DNA from: UBA1858 sp965227695
Lineage (GTDB): Bacteria; Pseudomonadota; Gammaproteobacteria; UBA4575
Length of the DNA stretch: 64,000 bases
NCBI GenBank assembly: GCA_965227695.1
Contig: OZ245760.1
Span: 2,294,001 to 2,358,000 of the forward strand
Direction: 5' to 3'
A program made the translations under genes and the position numbers. Each line of letters opens with the position of its first letter. Positions within the stretch are counted from its first letter, which is position 1. Under the pieces are notes generated by a model, which was not told the origin of the DNA, did not search any database, and worked only from the letters and a program-made list of their open reading frames with translations. Positions 29,186 through 38,908 of the stretch are shown one piece after another.

Positions 29186-29926
29186 TCAAAAACAGCGATA
29201 CCCATCGCGCAGCCGATAGTATTCTCCCGCACTGTTAAAGTCACTTGCCAGCGGATTGGTACCGACTCTTGAAATTACATCCTGGCACAGACGCTGTCGG
29301 CGTTGCTCATACAATTGCTGTGCACGATGATTGATGTCATTGGACGCCAGCAGACTTTGCTGCGACGGCTCCGTCACAGCAGATGGCTGACCGGATGATG
29401 ACGATGAGGTTGAATTATTGGAAGGTGTTGCATTACTGCCCACCAGGACAGGACTGGTGGTGCCGACTGTGTTATTGGTTGTGGCACCACCTGTTGCCCC
29501 GGGCAGATAGATATTCTGTGCACGAACTCCTGCTGAGGTTGTTTGCGAAGGCGGTCTGTTGATGGGCGTACTACCATCAGCAGGTGAAATGTCTGCTTGT
29601 ACGCGGCGCGTTGCGGGTGACACCGATTCATCGTCACCTTGTTCAGCCTGCAATCGTGTATCTTGTGAAGATTGTCTATTATTTTCAGACCGGTCAATTG
29701 GCGGTAGCACAGCATGTTTATGGCGTGCCGATGCTGTGTTCTGTGCTTCAGGGACTACATCGAATGAATCATTAAATACGCCTGATGCGGCGGCAAACAT
29801 ACCGTGGTGATTCTGCTGGATAACCTGGTAAGCGATTGTCAGCATGAACACCGACAGAAAAAGTGTGAGGGTATGTGCTGGCAACAGTTTGTAATAACAA
29901 GTTCTGATCTGATTGATTAGTGCCAC
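29186..29926 (-). CDS. Membrane-anchored low-complexity protein of unknown function
   Basis: A 246-residue protein with one N-terminal transmembrane segment (residues 16-37, TLTLFLSVFMLTIAYQVIQ). A long Ser/Thr/Asn/Gln/Pro-rich linker follows, likely disordered and extracytoplasmic, then a short C-terminal domain with two Cys (QQLYEQRRQRLCQDVISRVG...YYRLRDGYRCF). I recognise no family. It could be a type II-like signal-anchor protein facing the periplasm. It precedes the lipoprotein gene's downstream side on the same strand with a 77-base gap. Confidence 0.6.
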   Translation of the reverse strand: MALINQIRTCYYKLLPAHTLTLFLSVFMLTIAYQVIQQNHHGMFAAASGVFNDSFDVVPEAQNTASARHKHAVLPPIDRSENNRQSSQDTRLQAEQGDDESVSPATRRVQADISPADGSTPINRPPSQTTSAGVRAQNIYLPGATGGATTNNTVGTTSPVLVGSNATPSNNSTSSSSSGQPSAVTEPSQQSLLASNDINHRAQQLYEQRRQRLCQDVISRVGTNPLASDFNSAGEYYRLRDGYRCF

Positions 29927-30003
29927 GATGTTTCTCTCGATTTTTGTTTCTTTCTGTATTTCACGGGTTATTCACCTCTGCTTAATTGCGCCGAAGGTCT
30001 TGT

Positions 30004-30573
30004 TTATTCAAGCGTGAAATTTTTGGGCTCCAAATGGGGGTATGCGCGTACAGCATGCATTAATTCCTGTCTGACCTCATCGGTAATTTCGGGTGAATAG
30101 AGCTCTTTTAGACTGTACTGGGAGACGGAATCCGGTGTTTTGACTGATCCGAGATAGTACAGACCCGAGCCATGCTCGCCGGGGTGCACGACGGAGGATA
30201 TGATGTGTGTGCCGACATAATTAGCATAGCGGTCTTTAGAGTAGGCACATAACCTGCGCACCGGAAACCAGTTTGGCTGTTCTATTACCATTACTTCACC
30301 TGCAGGTACTGAACCAGCAATCCGGTGATCCGTCCACTGACCAACATTCTCGGCGGTACATATTCTTACAAATGAAAGGGGATTTGGCCCGAGTGCGCCA
30401 ACGATGAACACCACCATCTCTTCTTTACTGACCTCGGGGTTCTTGAAAACACTGGTGTGCTTATATGCTGAAACGTCTGGCTTTATCGTGCCTTGTGAGC
30501 ACGATGATAACAACGCCACAGCCATCAGCAGGCTGGCGAAGGTAAAAATATTTTTAATGAACACAGTACGCAT
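30004..30573 (-). CDS. Putative lipoprotein of unknown function
   Basis: A 189-residue protein with a lipoprotein signal: a hydrophobic stretch FTFASLLMAVALLSS followed by Cys in LLSSCSQGT, residue 2 after processing being Ser. The mature part (about 164 residues) has no domain I recognise; AENVGQWTDHRIAGSVPAGEVMVIEQPNWFPVRRLCAYSKDRY looks like a folded beta-rich domain. It is on the minus strand, divergent from the OmpR-type regulator at 30934 with a 360-base gap. Confidence 0.65.
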   Translation of the reverse strand: MRTVFIKNIFTFASLLMAVALLSSCSQGTIKPDVSAYKHTSVFKNPEVSKEEMVVFIVGALGPNPLSFVRICTAENVGQWTDHRIAGSVPAGEVMVIEQPNWFPVRRLCAYSKDRYANYVGTHIISSVVHPGEHGSGLYYLGSVKTPDSVSQYSLKELYSPEITDEVRQELMHAVRAYPHLEPKNFTLE

Positions 30574-30933
30574 AAAATATTACAAGAACAAAATTATTTT
30601 AATAACAGAATGTTATGAAATGTTGTTGTCAAGCCGGGCAAAGCCTGCGGCCTGACTTCAATACACCCCGGGGACGGCATACACCCCACGCTAGTGATTA
30701 TTACAATCTTTCTTAAAACTAATATGACAAAGGGTGATAATTATTGTGATGAGCCCGAAAGTTAACAGCCGATCAGCCAAACAAGGTTGACTGCAGGGTA
30801 AAACTGACGTGGATTTGACACCACAAACGAAAAAGACTGACACTTTCGTGGTTTTGTCATGTAAATTTAACAGCGTTGTCATAAGTGGCTGTAATAGTAT
30901 GCGCAACGATAATAAGAAAGCAGCCATAAGCGA
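30574..30933. other. Divergent intergenic region with REP-like palindrome
   Basis: A GC-rich imperfect palindrome (GTCAAGCCGGGC...GCCTGCGGCCTGAC) occupies 30628-30656 and looks like a repetitive extragenic palindrome. A second hairpin (ACGAAA / TTTCGT) lies near 30827-30853, upstream of the response-regulator gene, and could be an operator. No gene is visible. Confidence 0.4.
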
Positions 30934-31623
30934 ATGTACACAATTTTAGTCGTCGATCCTGACCGGCTCTCAAGATCCGCCACCATCTCTGCATTGCAGT
31001 CTTCCGGATTTGAAACACTGGAGGCTGGCGGTTATGCCAGTGCGCTGGAGACAAAAACATACTCTCATTATCACGCATCAATTATAGACTATGAGTTGCC
31101 GGACGGCGCCGGCACCGACCTGGTCAGACAGCTGCAAAAAAGTGACTACTCAAGTAATATCCCAACGATCATGCTCACTCCCAGCTGTAATGATGTTGCC
31201 AGGGTACTATCGCTCCAGCATGGTGCGGATGATGCAATCTCTAAACCGATATCACTGAATGAACTTGCCCTTAGACTCAACAATCTGCTAAGAAAGGCTT
31301 ATTCAAAGAATAATAGCGGCAGCTATTTAAGCGGTAATGGCATCAATCTGGATTTACAATCACTGCAAGTGTCCATCAATGGCAAGAATACTGATTTATC
31401 ACTGAGTGAGTTCAGATTGCTTTACCATTTTATGCGTAACCCCAACAAGGCAATCACACGTAATGAGCTGAGAGATTTAACCAAGGGCCATGAAAATGAA
31501 AATAAACTGAATGAACGTTCAATTGATGTTTATGTGATGCGCCTTAGAAAGTCTTTGCAGCAACATGGCTGCGATGACCGCATCAAGACAGTAAGAGGGA
31601 TTGGCTACAAGTTTAATGCATGA
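30934..31623 (+). CDS. OmpR/PhoB-family response regulator
   Basis: A 229-residue two-domain regulator. In the receiver domain (1-120) the phospho-acceptor is Asp52 (IIDYELPDGAG), Asp8 and Asp10 form the acidic pocket (VVDPD), Thr82 lies in IMLTPS and Lys104 in ISKPI. The winged-helix DNA-binding domain (128-229) has LSEFRLLYHFMRNPNKAITRNELRD and RSIDVYVMRLRKSL...IKTVRGIGYKF. No histidine kinase is next to it, so it is an orphan in this window. It converges with the GGDEF/EAL gene, with stop codons only 3 bases apart, so antisense interference between the two is possible. Confidence 0.9.
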   Translation: MYTILVVDPDRLSRSATISALQSSGFETLEAGGYASALETKTYSHYHASIIDYELPDGAGTDLVRQLQKSDYSSNIPTIMLTPSCNDVARVLSLQHGADDAISKPISLNELALRLNNLLRKAYSKNNSGSYLSGNGINLDLQSLQVSINGKNTDLSLSEFRLLYHFMRNPNKAITRNELRDLTKGHENENKLNERSIDVYVMRLRKSLQQHGCDDRIKTVRGIGYKFNA

Positions 31624-31626
31624 GTC

Positions 31627-34476
31627 TTATGCTGCGGAATTGGCAAATGTTTTTAAAGAAGATTCATCCGCGATATAGTTTTCGATCGGGGCCGGTTTAC
31701 CCAGATGGAAACCCTGACCATAATCAACGCCAATCTCGGCCAGCAACTCCACCACGGCTTCATTTTCAACATATTCCGCGATGGTTTTTTTATCCAGCAC
31801 GGCACTCATTTCATGAATGGCTTTAACCATGGCATAGTTAACCTTATCTGTCTGAATATCTTTGACAAAGATACCGTCTATTTTGAGGTAGTCGACCGGC
31901 AGTGTTTTGAGATAGGCAAATGATGACAATCCCGAGCCAAAATCATCCAAAGCAAATAAAAATCCGTCCTGCTTGAGTTGTTCAATCAAATCAATGGCCG
32001 TGGTTAAATTTGCAATCGCTGCTGTCTCAGTAACTTCGAAACAGATATTGCCAGGGTTCACTTTGTATTGCCTGGTTTTTTCCTGAATAAAACCGAGCAA
32101 CTCATCCTCTGCCACCGACTGGCCAGACAGATTAATTGATATTTTTGACAAAGACCTAATCTGGCGCTGGTGCTGACTGATGAATTTAAAAACACTTTCT
32201 ATCACCCAGCGATCAAGCTTATAGGCACGGTCAAAACGCTCTACTGCAGGCAGAAATGCATTGGGCGGAATAATGTTGTTATTATCATCGAGCATGCGCA
32301 CTAAAATCTCGAGGGAAGCCTTTTTGTCAGACTGCTGAGAGAGCGACACGATTGGCTGAGCATATAACACGAGGTGATCGTTCTCTATCGCTTTATCAAA
32401 GTGCTGAATCCAGTGCTCCTGACCTTTTCTCTCAATAATCGTATCATCACCATCCGAATACATTCTGATGCAGTTTCTTCCTGACTCCTTCGCCAGGTAA
32501 CATGCGCTGTCAACGGCATTGAGTATATAAGTCAAACCTTCGCAGGAAGACTGTATTTCCGCCACGCCAATGCTGCATTCAATCGTGAATGTTTTTTCAT
32601 CCCATGAGAACCGATAGGCAGCCAATTGCTTAAGAATTTTATTGGCAATTTTTTCAACGTCGACGATGGGAGTATTTTCAATCAGCACGGCAAATTCATC
32701 ACCACCCATACGTGCTACCGAACTATTTTTACCCACCAGTGAACGTAGCAATTTGGCAACCTGCTTTAATAACTCATCGCCCGCAGCATGCCCACAGATA
32801 TCATTAATTAATTTGAATCGGTCAAGATCAATAAATAACACTGCCGAATAAACATCGTGCTGTTGTGCATTTGTGATGGCATTTCTGACTCTTTTTTCAA
32901 ATTCACTTCTATTGATCAGTTTAGTCAGGATGTCATGTGATGCCTGGTATTTAAGCCGTCTTGATAAGACCCGGATATTGGTGACATCATTTAACACCAT
33001 CACTGCACCAAAGATCTCACCATTTTGATGTGCCAGTGGTGTCGCCATCAATTGCACGGTATAACGCGTGCCGTCTTTATCAAGCATATCAGCATAAATC
33101 TTGTGATCCATTCTTCTGCCGGTTTCCAGGCATGTAATGACCGGATTGGCAATGTCATTATGCGAGTGTTCCTGATAAAAAGAGAGTGCCTTATCAATTC
33201 GCAATCCCTTTGCCTCTTCTTTATGTAACCCGGTCAATCTCTCTGCAGCAGAATTTTGATATTCAATAATTCCTTCCGCGTTGGTAGTAATGACCGCATC
33301 GACGATGGAATTTAGTGTCGCAACTGCCTTGTCTTTTTCTTTTTGCAACTGTAAGCGATTTGTTTTTTCTGAATGAATATTAACAAGTGACCCGATCAGT
33401 TTATTTAGCTCGCCGTGGGTATCAAAAGCACCTACCACTTTCAGTCGAAACCACCTGAAACCATGTTGCCTGACACTCAGGCGACACTCCATTGTGAAGC
33501 AATGATTTGTTTTAATATCTTTTTCAATCAGGCGGTCAAAGACTTTTTTTTCTTTTGGATGCATCAGTCTTTTGATTATTTCCAATGATGGCTTGGAACT
33601 GTCAGCATTCAGACCCAACAGTCCATACATTGGCTGCGACCACCAGTCGCCATGCTCGTCCAGTTTTGACCATTCCCATATGCCTTCAGTTGCCGCCTGA
33701 ATAGCTGTATTGAATTTTTTCTTGTATAGCTGGTGCTTACCTTGAAGAATTTTTAACTCTGAAATATCTTCAAAGTTCCATATAAGCACATTGTCATGAC
33801 TTTGACCGGCACGTTTGATGTTTATGGAAAAGTAGCGTTCATGGTTCTGCCAGAAACTTTTACCGGCCTGCTTATAGACAAATAAAATATTTTCGACCTC
33901 GCCATTGTTTTTTAATGAAGAATGTATCTCCTGCATCAATTTTTTATCATTAATAAGCGAGCTGATATTGAGTAACGTACTTTTCTCAAATCCGAACAGC
34001 TGGACAAATTTTTCATTGACATAGACAATCTGTTCGGCATCCGCGTCAGTCACACACAGACTGGCTGGCACATTATCGAGGGTGTTATCGCCCAGGTTTA
34101 CACAGGCATTATGTTTTTCAGAATGAGGAGCAACTTCAAACTCATTGGCGTTGAGTAATTTCACCATCACCATTTTGTTCGACAGTAATATAAATTCCCA
34201 AACCCAGATTTTAGCGGCAGCCTCACATTTATGAATCTGTGGCTGCTTCGTTTTTAAAAGAGTCTGATATAGCCGTGGCGAGTTTTTAGGCAATATCTGT
34301 TGAACGTCATTTATCCGGTGCTGTGACAAATATTCTTTTAACGCAACACTGACGAACAGAATTTTGCCTGCTGTGTCTGTTTTAACCGAAAACTTACTCT
34401 CTTCCGGCGCCACGTGCTTAACCGCAGAATCAGGCGTTAATTGACTGTTTTTGTTTTTACCAAACAAGTGGAACAT
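31627..34476 (-). CDS. PAS-GGDEF-EAL cyclic-di-GMP signalling protein
   Basis: A 949-residue cytoplasmic protein without obvious membrane helices. Several PAS-like sensory domains span about residues 1-500 (TDAEQIVYVNEKFVQLFGFE, NAEGIIEYQNSAAERLTGLHKEEA). A GGDEF domain has the intact motif ARMGGDEF near residue 590; no RxxD inhibitory site precedes it. The EAL domain begins LYAQPIVSL with EIL in place of EAL near residue 722. The other catalytic residues are kept: NLSGQS, FEVTETA, DDFGSG, KIDG and the C-terminal glutamate in AEYVENEA. Both synthesis and hydrolysis of c-di-GMP look possible. It is the only such enzyme in the window and may feed the candidate riboswitch at 28735. Confidence 0.92.
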   Translation of the reverse strand: MFHLFGKNKNSQLTPDSAVKHVAPEESKFSVKTDTAGKILFVSVALKEYLSQHRINDVQQILPKNSPRLYQTLLKTKQPQIHKCEAAAKIWVWEFILLSNKMVMVKLLNANEFEVAPHSEKHNACVNLGDNTLDNVPASLCVTDADAEQIVYVNEKFVQLFGFEKSTLLNISSLINDKKLMQEIHSSLKNNGEVENILFVYKQAGKSFWQNHERYFSINIKRAGQSHDNVLIWNFEDISELKILQGKHQLYKKKFNTAIQAATEGIWEWSKLDEHGDWWSQPMYGLLGLNADSSKPSLEIIKRLMHPKEKKVFDRLIEKDIKTNHCFTMECRLSVRQHGFRWFRLKVVGAFDTHGELNKLIGSLVNIHSEKTNRLQLQKEKDKAVATLNSIVDAVITTNAEGIIEYQNSAAERLTGLHKEEAKGLRIDKALSFYQEHSHNDIANPVITCLETGRRMDHKIYADMLDKDGTRYTVQLMATPLAHQNGEIFGAVMVLNDVTNIRVLSRRLKYQASHDILTKLINRSEFEKRVRNAITNAQQHDVYSAVLFIDLDRFKLINDICGHAAGDELLKQVAKLLRSLVGKNSSVARMGGDEFAVLIENTPIVDVEKIANKILKQLAAYRFSWDEKTFTIECSIGVAEIQSSCEGLTYILNAVDSACYLAKESGRNCIRMYSDGDDTIIERKGQEHWIQHFDKAIENDHLVLYAQPIVSLSQQSDKKASLEILVRMLDDNNNIIPPNAFLPAVERFDRAYKLDRWVIESVFKFISQHQRQIRSLSKISINLSGQSVAEDELLGFIQEKTRQYKVNPGNICFEVTETAAIANLTTAIDLIEQLKQDGFLFALDDFGSGLSSFAYLKTLPVDYLKIDGIFVKDIQTDKVNYAMVKAIHEMSAVLDKKTIAEYVENEAVVELLAEIGVDYGQGFHLGKPAPIENYIADESSLKTFANSAA

Positions 34477-34597
34477 GTTAACCAGTGATGGGCATTTTAA
34501 TCATAATAATCTGATCATACTCATCATATTACACATTAAAATCATTACTGGCTGACTGGAGGCAAATACTTGACAGGCCGCTATAAAGACCTAAAAA

Positions 34598-34843
34598 TCA
34601 TATACTTACCCACTCGATCAGATAGTAAATATATTGCCCTTCTGAGGACTTGGATGGCCCTAACACTCTCCCCGGCCGACAGTGCTTATCGTGTCTGGAT
34701 AGCGATATTGCCTGTTCCTGATTTTCACATATTCGCACACAATTTGCTGAAAACCGGTGTCGTTTGGCCCTTGGTGCATAAATGACCGCGTAATGTTCCT
34801 TCGACACCCCTTCTATCGGATCAGGCGGGACATAGCCTTTCAT
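34598..34843 (-). CDS. Small conserved-looking protein coupled to the methyltransferase-like gene
   Basis: An 81-residue protein whose ATG overlaps the stop of the upstream gene by 4 bases, suggesting translational coupling. It contains HYAVIYAPRAKRHRFSANCVRICENQEQA and ends VLGPSKSSEGQYIYYLIEWV. The balanced composition and a plausible domain-like C-terminus support a real gene. I recognise no family and see no membrane segment. The opposite-strand open frame in this region lacks such context and is dismissed. Confidence 0.6.
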   Translation of the reverse strand: MKGYVPPDPIEGVSKEHYAVIYAPRAKRHRFSANCVRICENQEQAISLSRHDKHCRPGRVLGPSKSSEGQYIYYLIEWVSI

Positions 34844-35589
34844 GTGTGGGCTTTCCTCGCGTAATAATCAAATGCGCCACGTGTGATCAATGTCTGGTAG
34901 TGCTTGGTTTGCATCTGTCTGACACCTTCAATAATAGTCTGGCGGCTAATATCATTTACTGAACAATGCACAATCTTATTATCACACTGGTCATGCTGCG
35001 CGATGCCGATATTAAATCTCTCAAGTGTCTCCCGCCAACGCTGCAAACCTTTATGCCATTCCTTTTGGTCGGCAAAGTTAAATACCAGGACACCATCTTT
35101 TTTTAAATGCCTGACTAACTTTTTTGCCCAGTCTTTTCTATCCACTATGCATCGGTAGGGCACACAATCAGATTCAGAAAATACGTCATCGATAATCATA
35201 TCATATCGAGATCCACGATATTGTTTCACCCAATCGATTGCATCTGCATGTATTAGTTGGCATTGCGATGTATTCACCTTGAAATATTGTGTGGCGATAT
35301 TAAGATGGTTTTTATCGAGATCAATTGCGTCAACCTCTGAGTGTGGATAAAAATGATGAATAAGATTTATCACACTGCCCCCGCCTGCTCCAAGTACTAA
35401 CACCCTTTGCAACTGTTTTTCCGTTGCCATGACAGTTAATAAAAACAGATCCCATAATTTGCCGGCCAAAGGCTTGGCAGGGTTCCACTGACTATGCAGC
35501 ACGTTGTTTCGATAAAGTCGGACAGCATTCCCGGCTTGTGTTACACGATAATCAACTCCCTGATCAGCGAGTTCGCATAATATCGCCAT
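34840..35589 (-). CDS. SAM-dependent methyltransferase / spermidine-synthase-like protein
   Basis: A 249-residue protein with a Rossmann SAM or aminopropyl-donor fold. Motif I is VLVLGAGGGSVINLI, the acidic strand end is VDAIDLDKNHLNIA, and the post-II region is LIHADAIDWVKQY followed by YDMIIDDVFSES. The order and the IDDVF motif resemble spermidine synthase-like proteins that lack a clear polyamine function. It shares one base with the DUF2237 gene upstream and overlaps the small gene downstream, forming a tight three-gene set. Substrate unknown. Confidence 0.78.
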   Translation of the reverse strand: MAILCELADQGVDYRVTQAGNAVRLYRNNVLHSQWNPAKPLAGKLWDLFLLTVMATEKQLQRVLVLGAGGGSVINLIHHFYPHSEVDAIDLDKNHLNIATQYFKVNTSQCQLIHADAIDWVKQYRGSRYDMIIDDVFSESDCVPYRCIVDRKDWAKKLVRHLKKDGVLVFNFADQKEWHKGLQRWRETLERFNIGIAQHDQCDNKIVHCSVNDISRQTIIEGVRQMQTKHYQTLITRGAFDYYARKAHT

Positions 35590-35960
35590 CAGGCCAGATC
35601 TAGCGCATGACTTTTGAGGATATCGATGGGAATAATATCAAGCACTTTTTCATTGGTCGCCAGCAAGACAATTTTGGGTGCAACACCATCTTTATAAGCC
35701 TCAACCCAGCGTTGTGCACATACACACCAGCGATCACCGGCAACCAGGCCGGGGAATTCAAACTCCGGCACCGGGGTGACCAGATCGTTACCCTTGTTTC
35801 TGGAGTAGTCGAGAAATTCCTGAGTCACCTGCACACACACAGTATGCGAACCAATATCACGTTCCTCGGTATTACAGGAACCATCACGATAATAACCGGT
35901 AACAGGATTATCGCTGCACGTCACAAGATCATCACCAAAAATATTTTTCTGTCTAGCCAT
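35589..35960 (-). CDS. DUF2237 family protein
   Basis: A 123-residue cytoplasmic protein matching the DUF2237 pattern: NIFGDDLVTCSDNPVTGYYRDGSC near the N-terminus, HTVCVQVTQEFLDYSRNKGNDL, and GDRWCVCAQRWVEAYKDGVAP. Four conserved-looking Cys and a WCVCAxRW motif define this family, whose function is unknown. The stop overlaps the start of the methyltransferase-like gene by one base, so they are translated from one message. Confidence 0.88.
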   Translation of the reverse strand: MARQKNIFGDDLVTCSDNPVTGYYRDGSCNTEERDIGSHTVCVQVTQEFLDYSRNKGNDLVTPVPEFEFPGLVAGDRWCVCAQRWVEAYKDGVAPKIVLLATNEKVLDIIPIDILKSHALDLA

Positions 35961-35970
35961 GTTATATCCA

Positions 35971-36936
35971 TTATTCTTTTACTAATAGTACAAGCAGCGC
36001 CATTAACACTAACACCCACAGAAAAATATACACGACTGCCGACCTTAAAGCCTTGCGTTTTTCGCCGCTCATTCTTGGGTGAATACCTTTTAATATAAAT
36101 ACAATAATACCTGAAAGATTAATACAGACAATATTAATTGACAGCAACAGAAAAGCGCCGAAGGCAAGATGCAATTGCTGATAACCCAGCATCAGACCCA
36201 GCACACAGGTGGGTGGCAATATCGCCACGGCAACCATCACCCCTACAAGGACCGATGATAGTCCGGTCGTCATGGATAGAGCGGCAGCGGCACCAGATGC
36301 GAGCGCCATGACAACAGAACTATAGTTGACATGTGTTCGGGATAATAGCTCCTGATTATACTCGACGGTTGGATATATCCATGACAGGCTAAAAGAAATC
36401 ACCAGTGCCAGCAAGGTACCCACCAGCAACGTCGTTAACGCTTTCACCATAAGGGTATTGTCTGCCAGCACTGTACCAAAAGTCAGTGCGATATTCGGGC
36501 CCAACAGTGGTGCTATCACCATGGCACCAATGACAACAGCAATATTATTGCCCAGCATGCCCACCGTCGCCACGATCGCCGACAAAACAACCAGCAACAC
36601 ATAATTGAGATTCAGCTGACTATCACGCTCAATTGCCTGGTATAATTCTTCCCTGGATGCAGATGACTTGCGCGATGACCCAGGCACGGCTTCCTCTCTT
36701 GGAATCATCGCTTCGATATCCATTACTACTACACGTGATATATCTGAACTGCTAATAGTTTTATGTATTGCATCAAGTATGGACTGGATACCCTCGTTGG
36801 AAACAATCATTTTAATCGCATGTCTTTCATCGTCGGCCGTTTTATAATGCCAGTAATCCATGACCTCATATTGCTGTGCAATACTGATGATGGTATCGAC
36901 ATGGCCCGCATCGGTAATGATTTCTATACTTTTCAT
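35971..36936 (-). CDS. DUF389 / TIGR00341-type membrane protein
   Basis: A 321-residue protein with a soluble ferredoxin-like N-terminal domain (1-80) followed by a DUF389 membrane region of six to seven helices. The family signature is VIGAMVIAPLLGPNIALTFGTVLAD near residues 155-185, with later segments VLVGVMVAVAILPPTCVLGLMLG. Function is unknown; transport or stress roles have been suggested for the family. It lies 10 bases upstream of the DUF2237 gene and 16 bases after the malic-enzyme gene, all on the minus strand. Confidence 0.87.
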   Translation of the reverse strand: MKSIEIITDAGHVDTIISIAQQYEVMDYWHYKTADDERHAIKMIVSNEGIQSILDAIHKTISSSDISRVVVMDIEAMIPREEAVPGSSRKSSASREELYQAIERDSQLNLNYVLLVVLSAIVATVGMLGNNIAVVIGAMVIAPLLGPNIALTFGTVLADNTLMVKALTTLLVGTLLALVISFSLSWIYPTVEYNQELLSRTHVNYSSVVMALASGAAAALSMTTGLSSVLVGVMVAVAILPPTCVLGLMLGYQQLHLAFGAFLLLSINIVCINLSGIIVFILKGIHPRMSGEKRKALRSAVVYIFLWVLVLMALLVLLVKE

Positions 36937-36952
36937 TACGCTATTTTACAGT

Positions 36953-38593
36953 TTAATACCTCGGATCATACATAAACTCCTGCAGATATTTTTTGATATT
37001 GCGCGGACGCGGATGAATTTGGGCAATATTATTATCATACGCATAATCAACCACATGCTCGGCGATATTAACAGAAAGCTCGCGTATTTCTTTTAACGGC
37101 GGATACAATGCCCCTGCCTGCAAATCTGTTTCTGACACCATAGAGGCGAGAGATTTAGCTGCCAGCAGGAACATATGATCATCAATATACTTTGCGTTAC
37201 ATGCAATTGCCGCCAGACCAATGCCAGGAAAAATATAGGCGTTATTACCCTGGCCCGGCCTGTAGTCTTTGCCGTTAATGGTCAGTTCACCAAAAGGACT
37301 ACCACTGGCAAATATGGCACGACCATCAGACCATCTATAAGCCTGTTCGGCAGTACACTCCGCATGGGAAGTTGGGTTGGACAATGCAAATATCGCTGGT
37401 CGCGAATTGATATCACTCATTTTACTGATGACATCTTTAGAAAATGCGCCCGAAGACCCCGTCGCGCCAATCAGCACATCCGGCCTGAAATAGTCCAGTG
37501 TTGCAAGTAACGACATGGCAGGGGCGGCCTGCAAATAAGGGATATTATGCTGTTGCAATCCGGTGCTTCGTGACTGGACCAAAAGACCTTCCCGGTCAAC
37601 GAACCACAAACGCTCCCGGGCCTGTTGCTGCGTCAGTCCTTCCTGCTGCAGTGCATAACACAATAAGTCCGCAATTCCGGTAGCCGCCGAACCTGCCCCC
37701 AGAAACAGTATCTTCAAATCGCGAAACTGTTTACCGGAAAGCCTTGTGCTGGCATAAACGCCGGCAAGAGCTACCGCAGCGGTTCCCTGAATATCGTCAT
37801 TAAAACAAAGTACATCTTGTTTATAACGATGCATTAATGCATACGCCCGGGGTGTGAGAAAATCTTCAAATTGAATCAGGACATCTGGATAAAGTTGATT
37901 AGCTGTAGCGATAAACTCATCAACAAATTGGTAATACAGGTCACCGCTGATACGCTGTTGATGCAGGCCCAGGTAGAATTCATCATCGAGCAAAGACTGA
38001 TTATTTGTTCCTACATCAAGCGTGACTGGCAGACACTGTGATGGGTGAATGCCAGCACATGCAACATATAATGCCAGCTTGCCGATTGGGATGCCCATGC
38101 CGTTAGCACCCAGATCACCAAGCCCAAGTATCCGCTCTCCGTCTGTTACTACAATCACTTTTATGTTTTTATAGGGCCAGTTTTGCATGATTTGTTTGAG
38201 GCGGCCCTTTTGGTCATAAGAAAGATACATGCCACGTGGACGACTAAACAGCCTTCCAAACTCCTTGCATGCCTGCCCGACTGTCGGAGTATAGATGAGC
38301 GGCATGACCTCATCGATATAATCAATCACCAGCCGGTAAAACAAACGCTCATTGCGACCCTGTAAAGACCTCAAATAGACATAACGCTCTATGTCGTAAT
38401 ACTTGCTGCGCATATTTTGTAATGAGCGCGACAATTGCTCCTGCATGGTATTGATCATGGGGGGTAACAGCCCATGCAGCTTATATTTATCTCGTTCTTC
38501 GCGGGTAAATGCAGTTCCTTTGTTTAAAGATGCGCTATAAAGCACTTTAAACCCGGTAGGGTGATCCGCTTGATCAGACACGACAAACCTCAT
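36953..38593 (-). CDS. maeA: NAD-dependent malic enzyme (malate dehydrogenase, oxaloacetate-decarboxylating)
   Basis: About 546 residues, converting malate to pyruvate, CO2 and NADH. It aligns over the full length with E. coli MaeA (565 residues) from memory. The matches include LNKGTAFTREERDKYKLHGLLP, FYRLVIDYIDEVMPLIYTPTVGQAC, KVIVVTDGERILGLGDLGANGMGIPIGKL, QFEDF (metal ligand region), CFNDDIQGTAAV and LGAGSAATGIADL (dinucleotide fold). The frame opens at a TTG at 38611, but the ATG at 38593 is the better start; neither has a clear ribosome site. It is probably first in a run with the DUF389, DUF2237 and methyltransferase-like genes. Confidence 0.94.
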   Translation of the reverse strand: MRFVVSDQADHPTGFKVLYSASLNKGTAFTREERDKYKLHGLLPPMINTMQEQLSRSLQNMRSKYYDIERYVYLRSLQGRNERLFYRLVIDYIDEVMPLIYTPTVGQACKEFGRLFSRPRGMYLSYDQKGRLKQIMQNWPYKNIKVIVVTDGERILGLGDLGANGMGIPIGKLALYVACAGIHPSQCLPVTLDVGTNNQSLLDDEFYLGLHQQRISGDLYYQFVDEFIATANQLYPDVLIQFEDFLTPRAYALMHRYKQDVLCFNDDIQGTAAVALAGVYASTRLSGKQFRDLKILFLGAGSAATGIADLLCYALQQEGLTQQQARERLWFVDREGLLVQSRSTGLQQHNIPYLQAAPAMSLLATLDYFRPDVLIGATGSSGAFSKDVISKMSDINSRPAIFALSNPTSHAECTAEQAYRWSDGRAIFASGSPFGELTINGKDYRPGQGNNAYIFPGIGLAAIACNAKYIDDHMFLLAAKSLASMVSETDLQAGALYPPLKEIRELSVNIAEHVVDYAYDNNIAQIHPRPRNIKKYLQEFMYDPRY

Positions 38594-38908
38594 GCAAGAA
38601 AATGAAATCAAACAGCAGTTAGTCTAAAGGATGTTGATTATTGAGTCATCATATTAATAATTTGCGTGTTGACTGACCAAAAATTGTTATTGTGCGCAAT
38701 GTCAATAATGTCTGCATTAACATGAATAGTTAACGAAGGATGATAATTTGGGCCACGCATCATGCATGACATAAAACGTCATCTGAGTCAGTAAATAAAA
38801 GTCTGTTTAATATCAGTTTTTTATCGAACACTCAAAAAGGTTAAAAGCATGTATTTGAAAACCAACATTTAAATAATTATTTAGTGATAATTAATGCCAG
38901 GGTATATA
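38594..38908. other. Intergenic stretch without visible gene
   Basis: About 315 AT-rich bases between the malic-enzyme start and the AlkD-like gene stop. I see no convincing coding frame, strong hairpin or tRNA. The malic-enzyme promoter should lie here. Confidence 0.5.

Noticed and set aside
30628..30690. Second c-di-GMP riboswitch before the response-regulator gene
   Set aside because: A GGGCAAAGCCTGCGGCC stretch looked similar, but the second stem and the GCGGGGTTGCC segment are missing; a REP-like palindrome explains it better.
34570..34785. 71-codon plus-strand frame
   Set aside because: Opposite the small coupled gene at 34598-34843, which has far better context.
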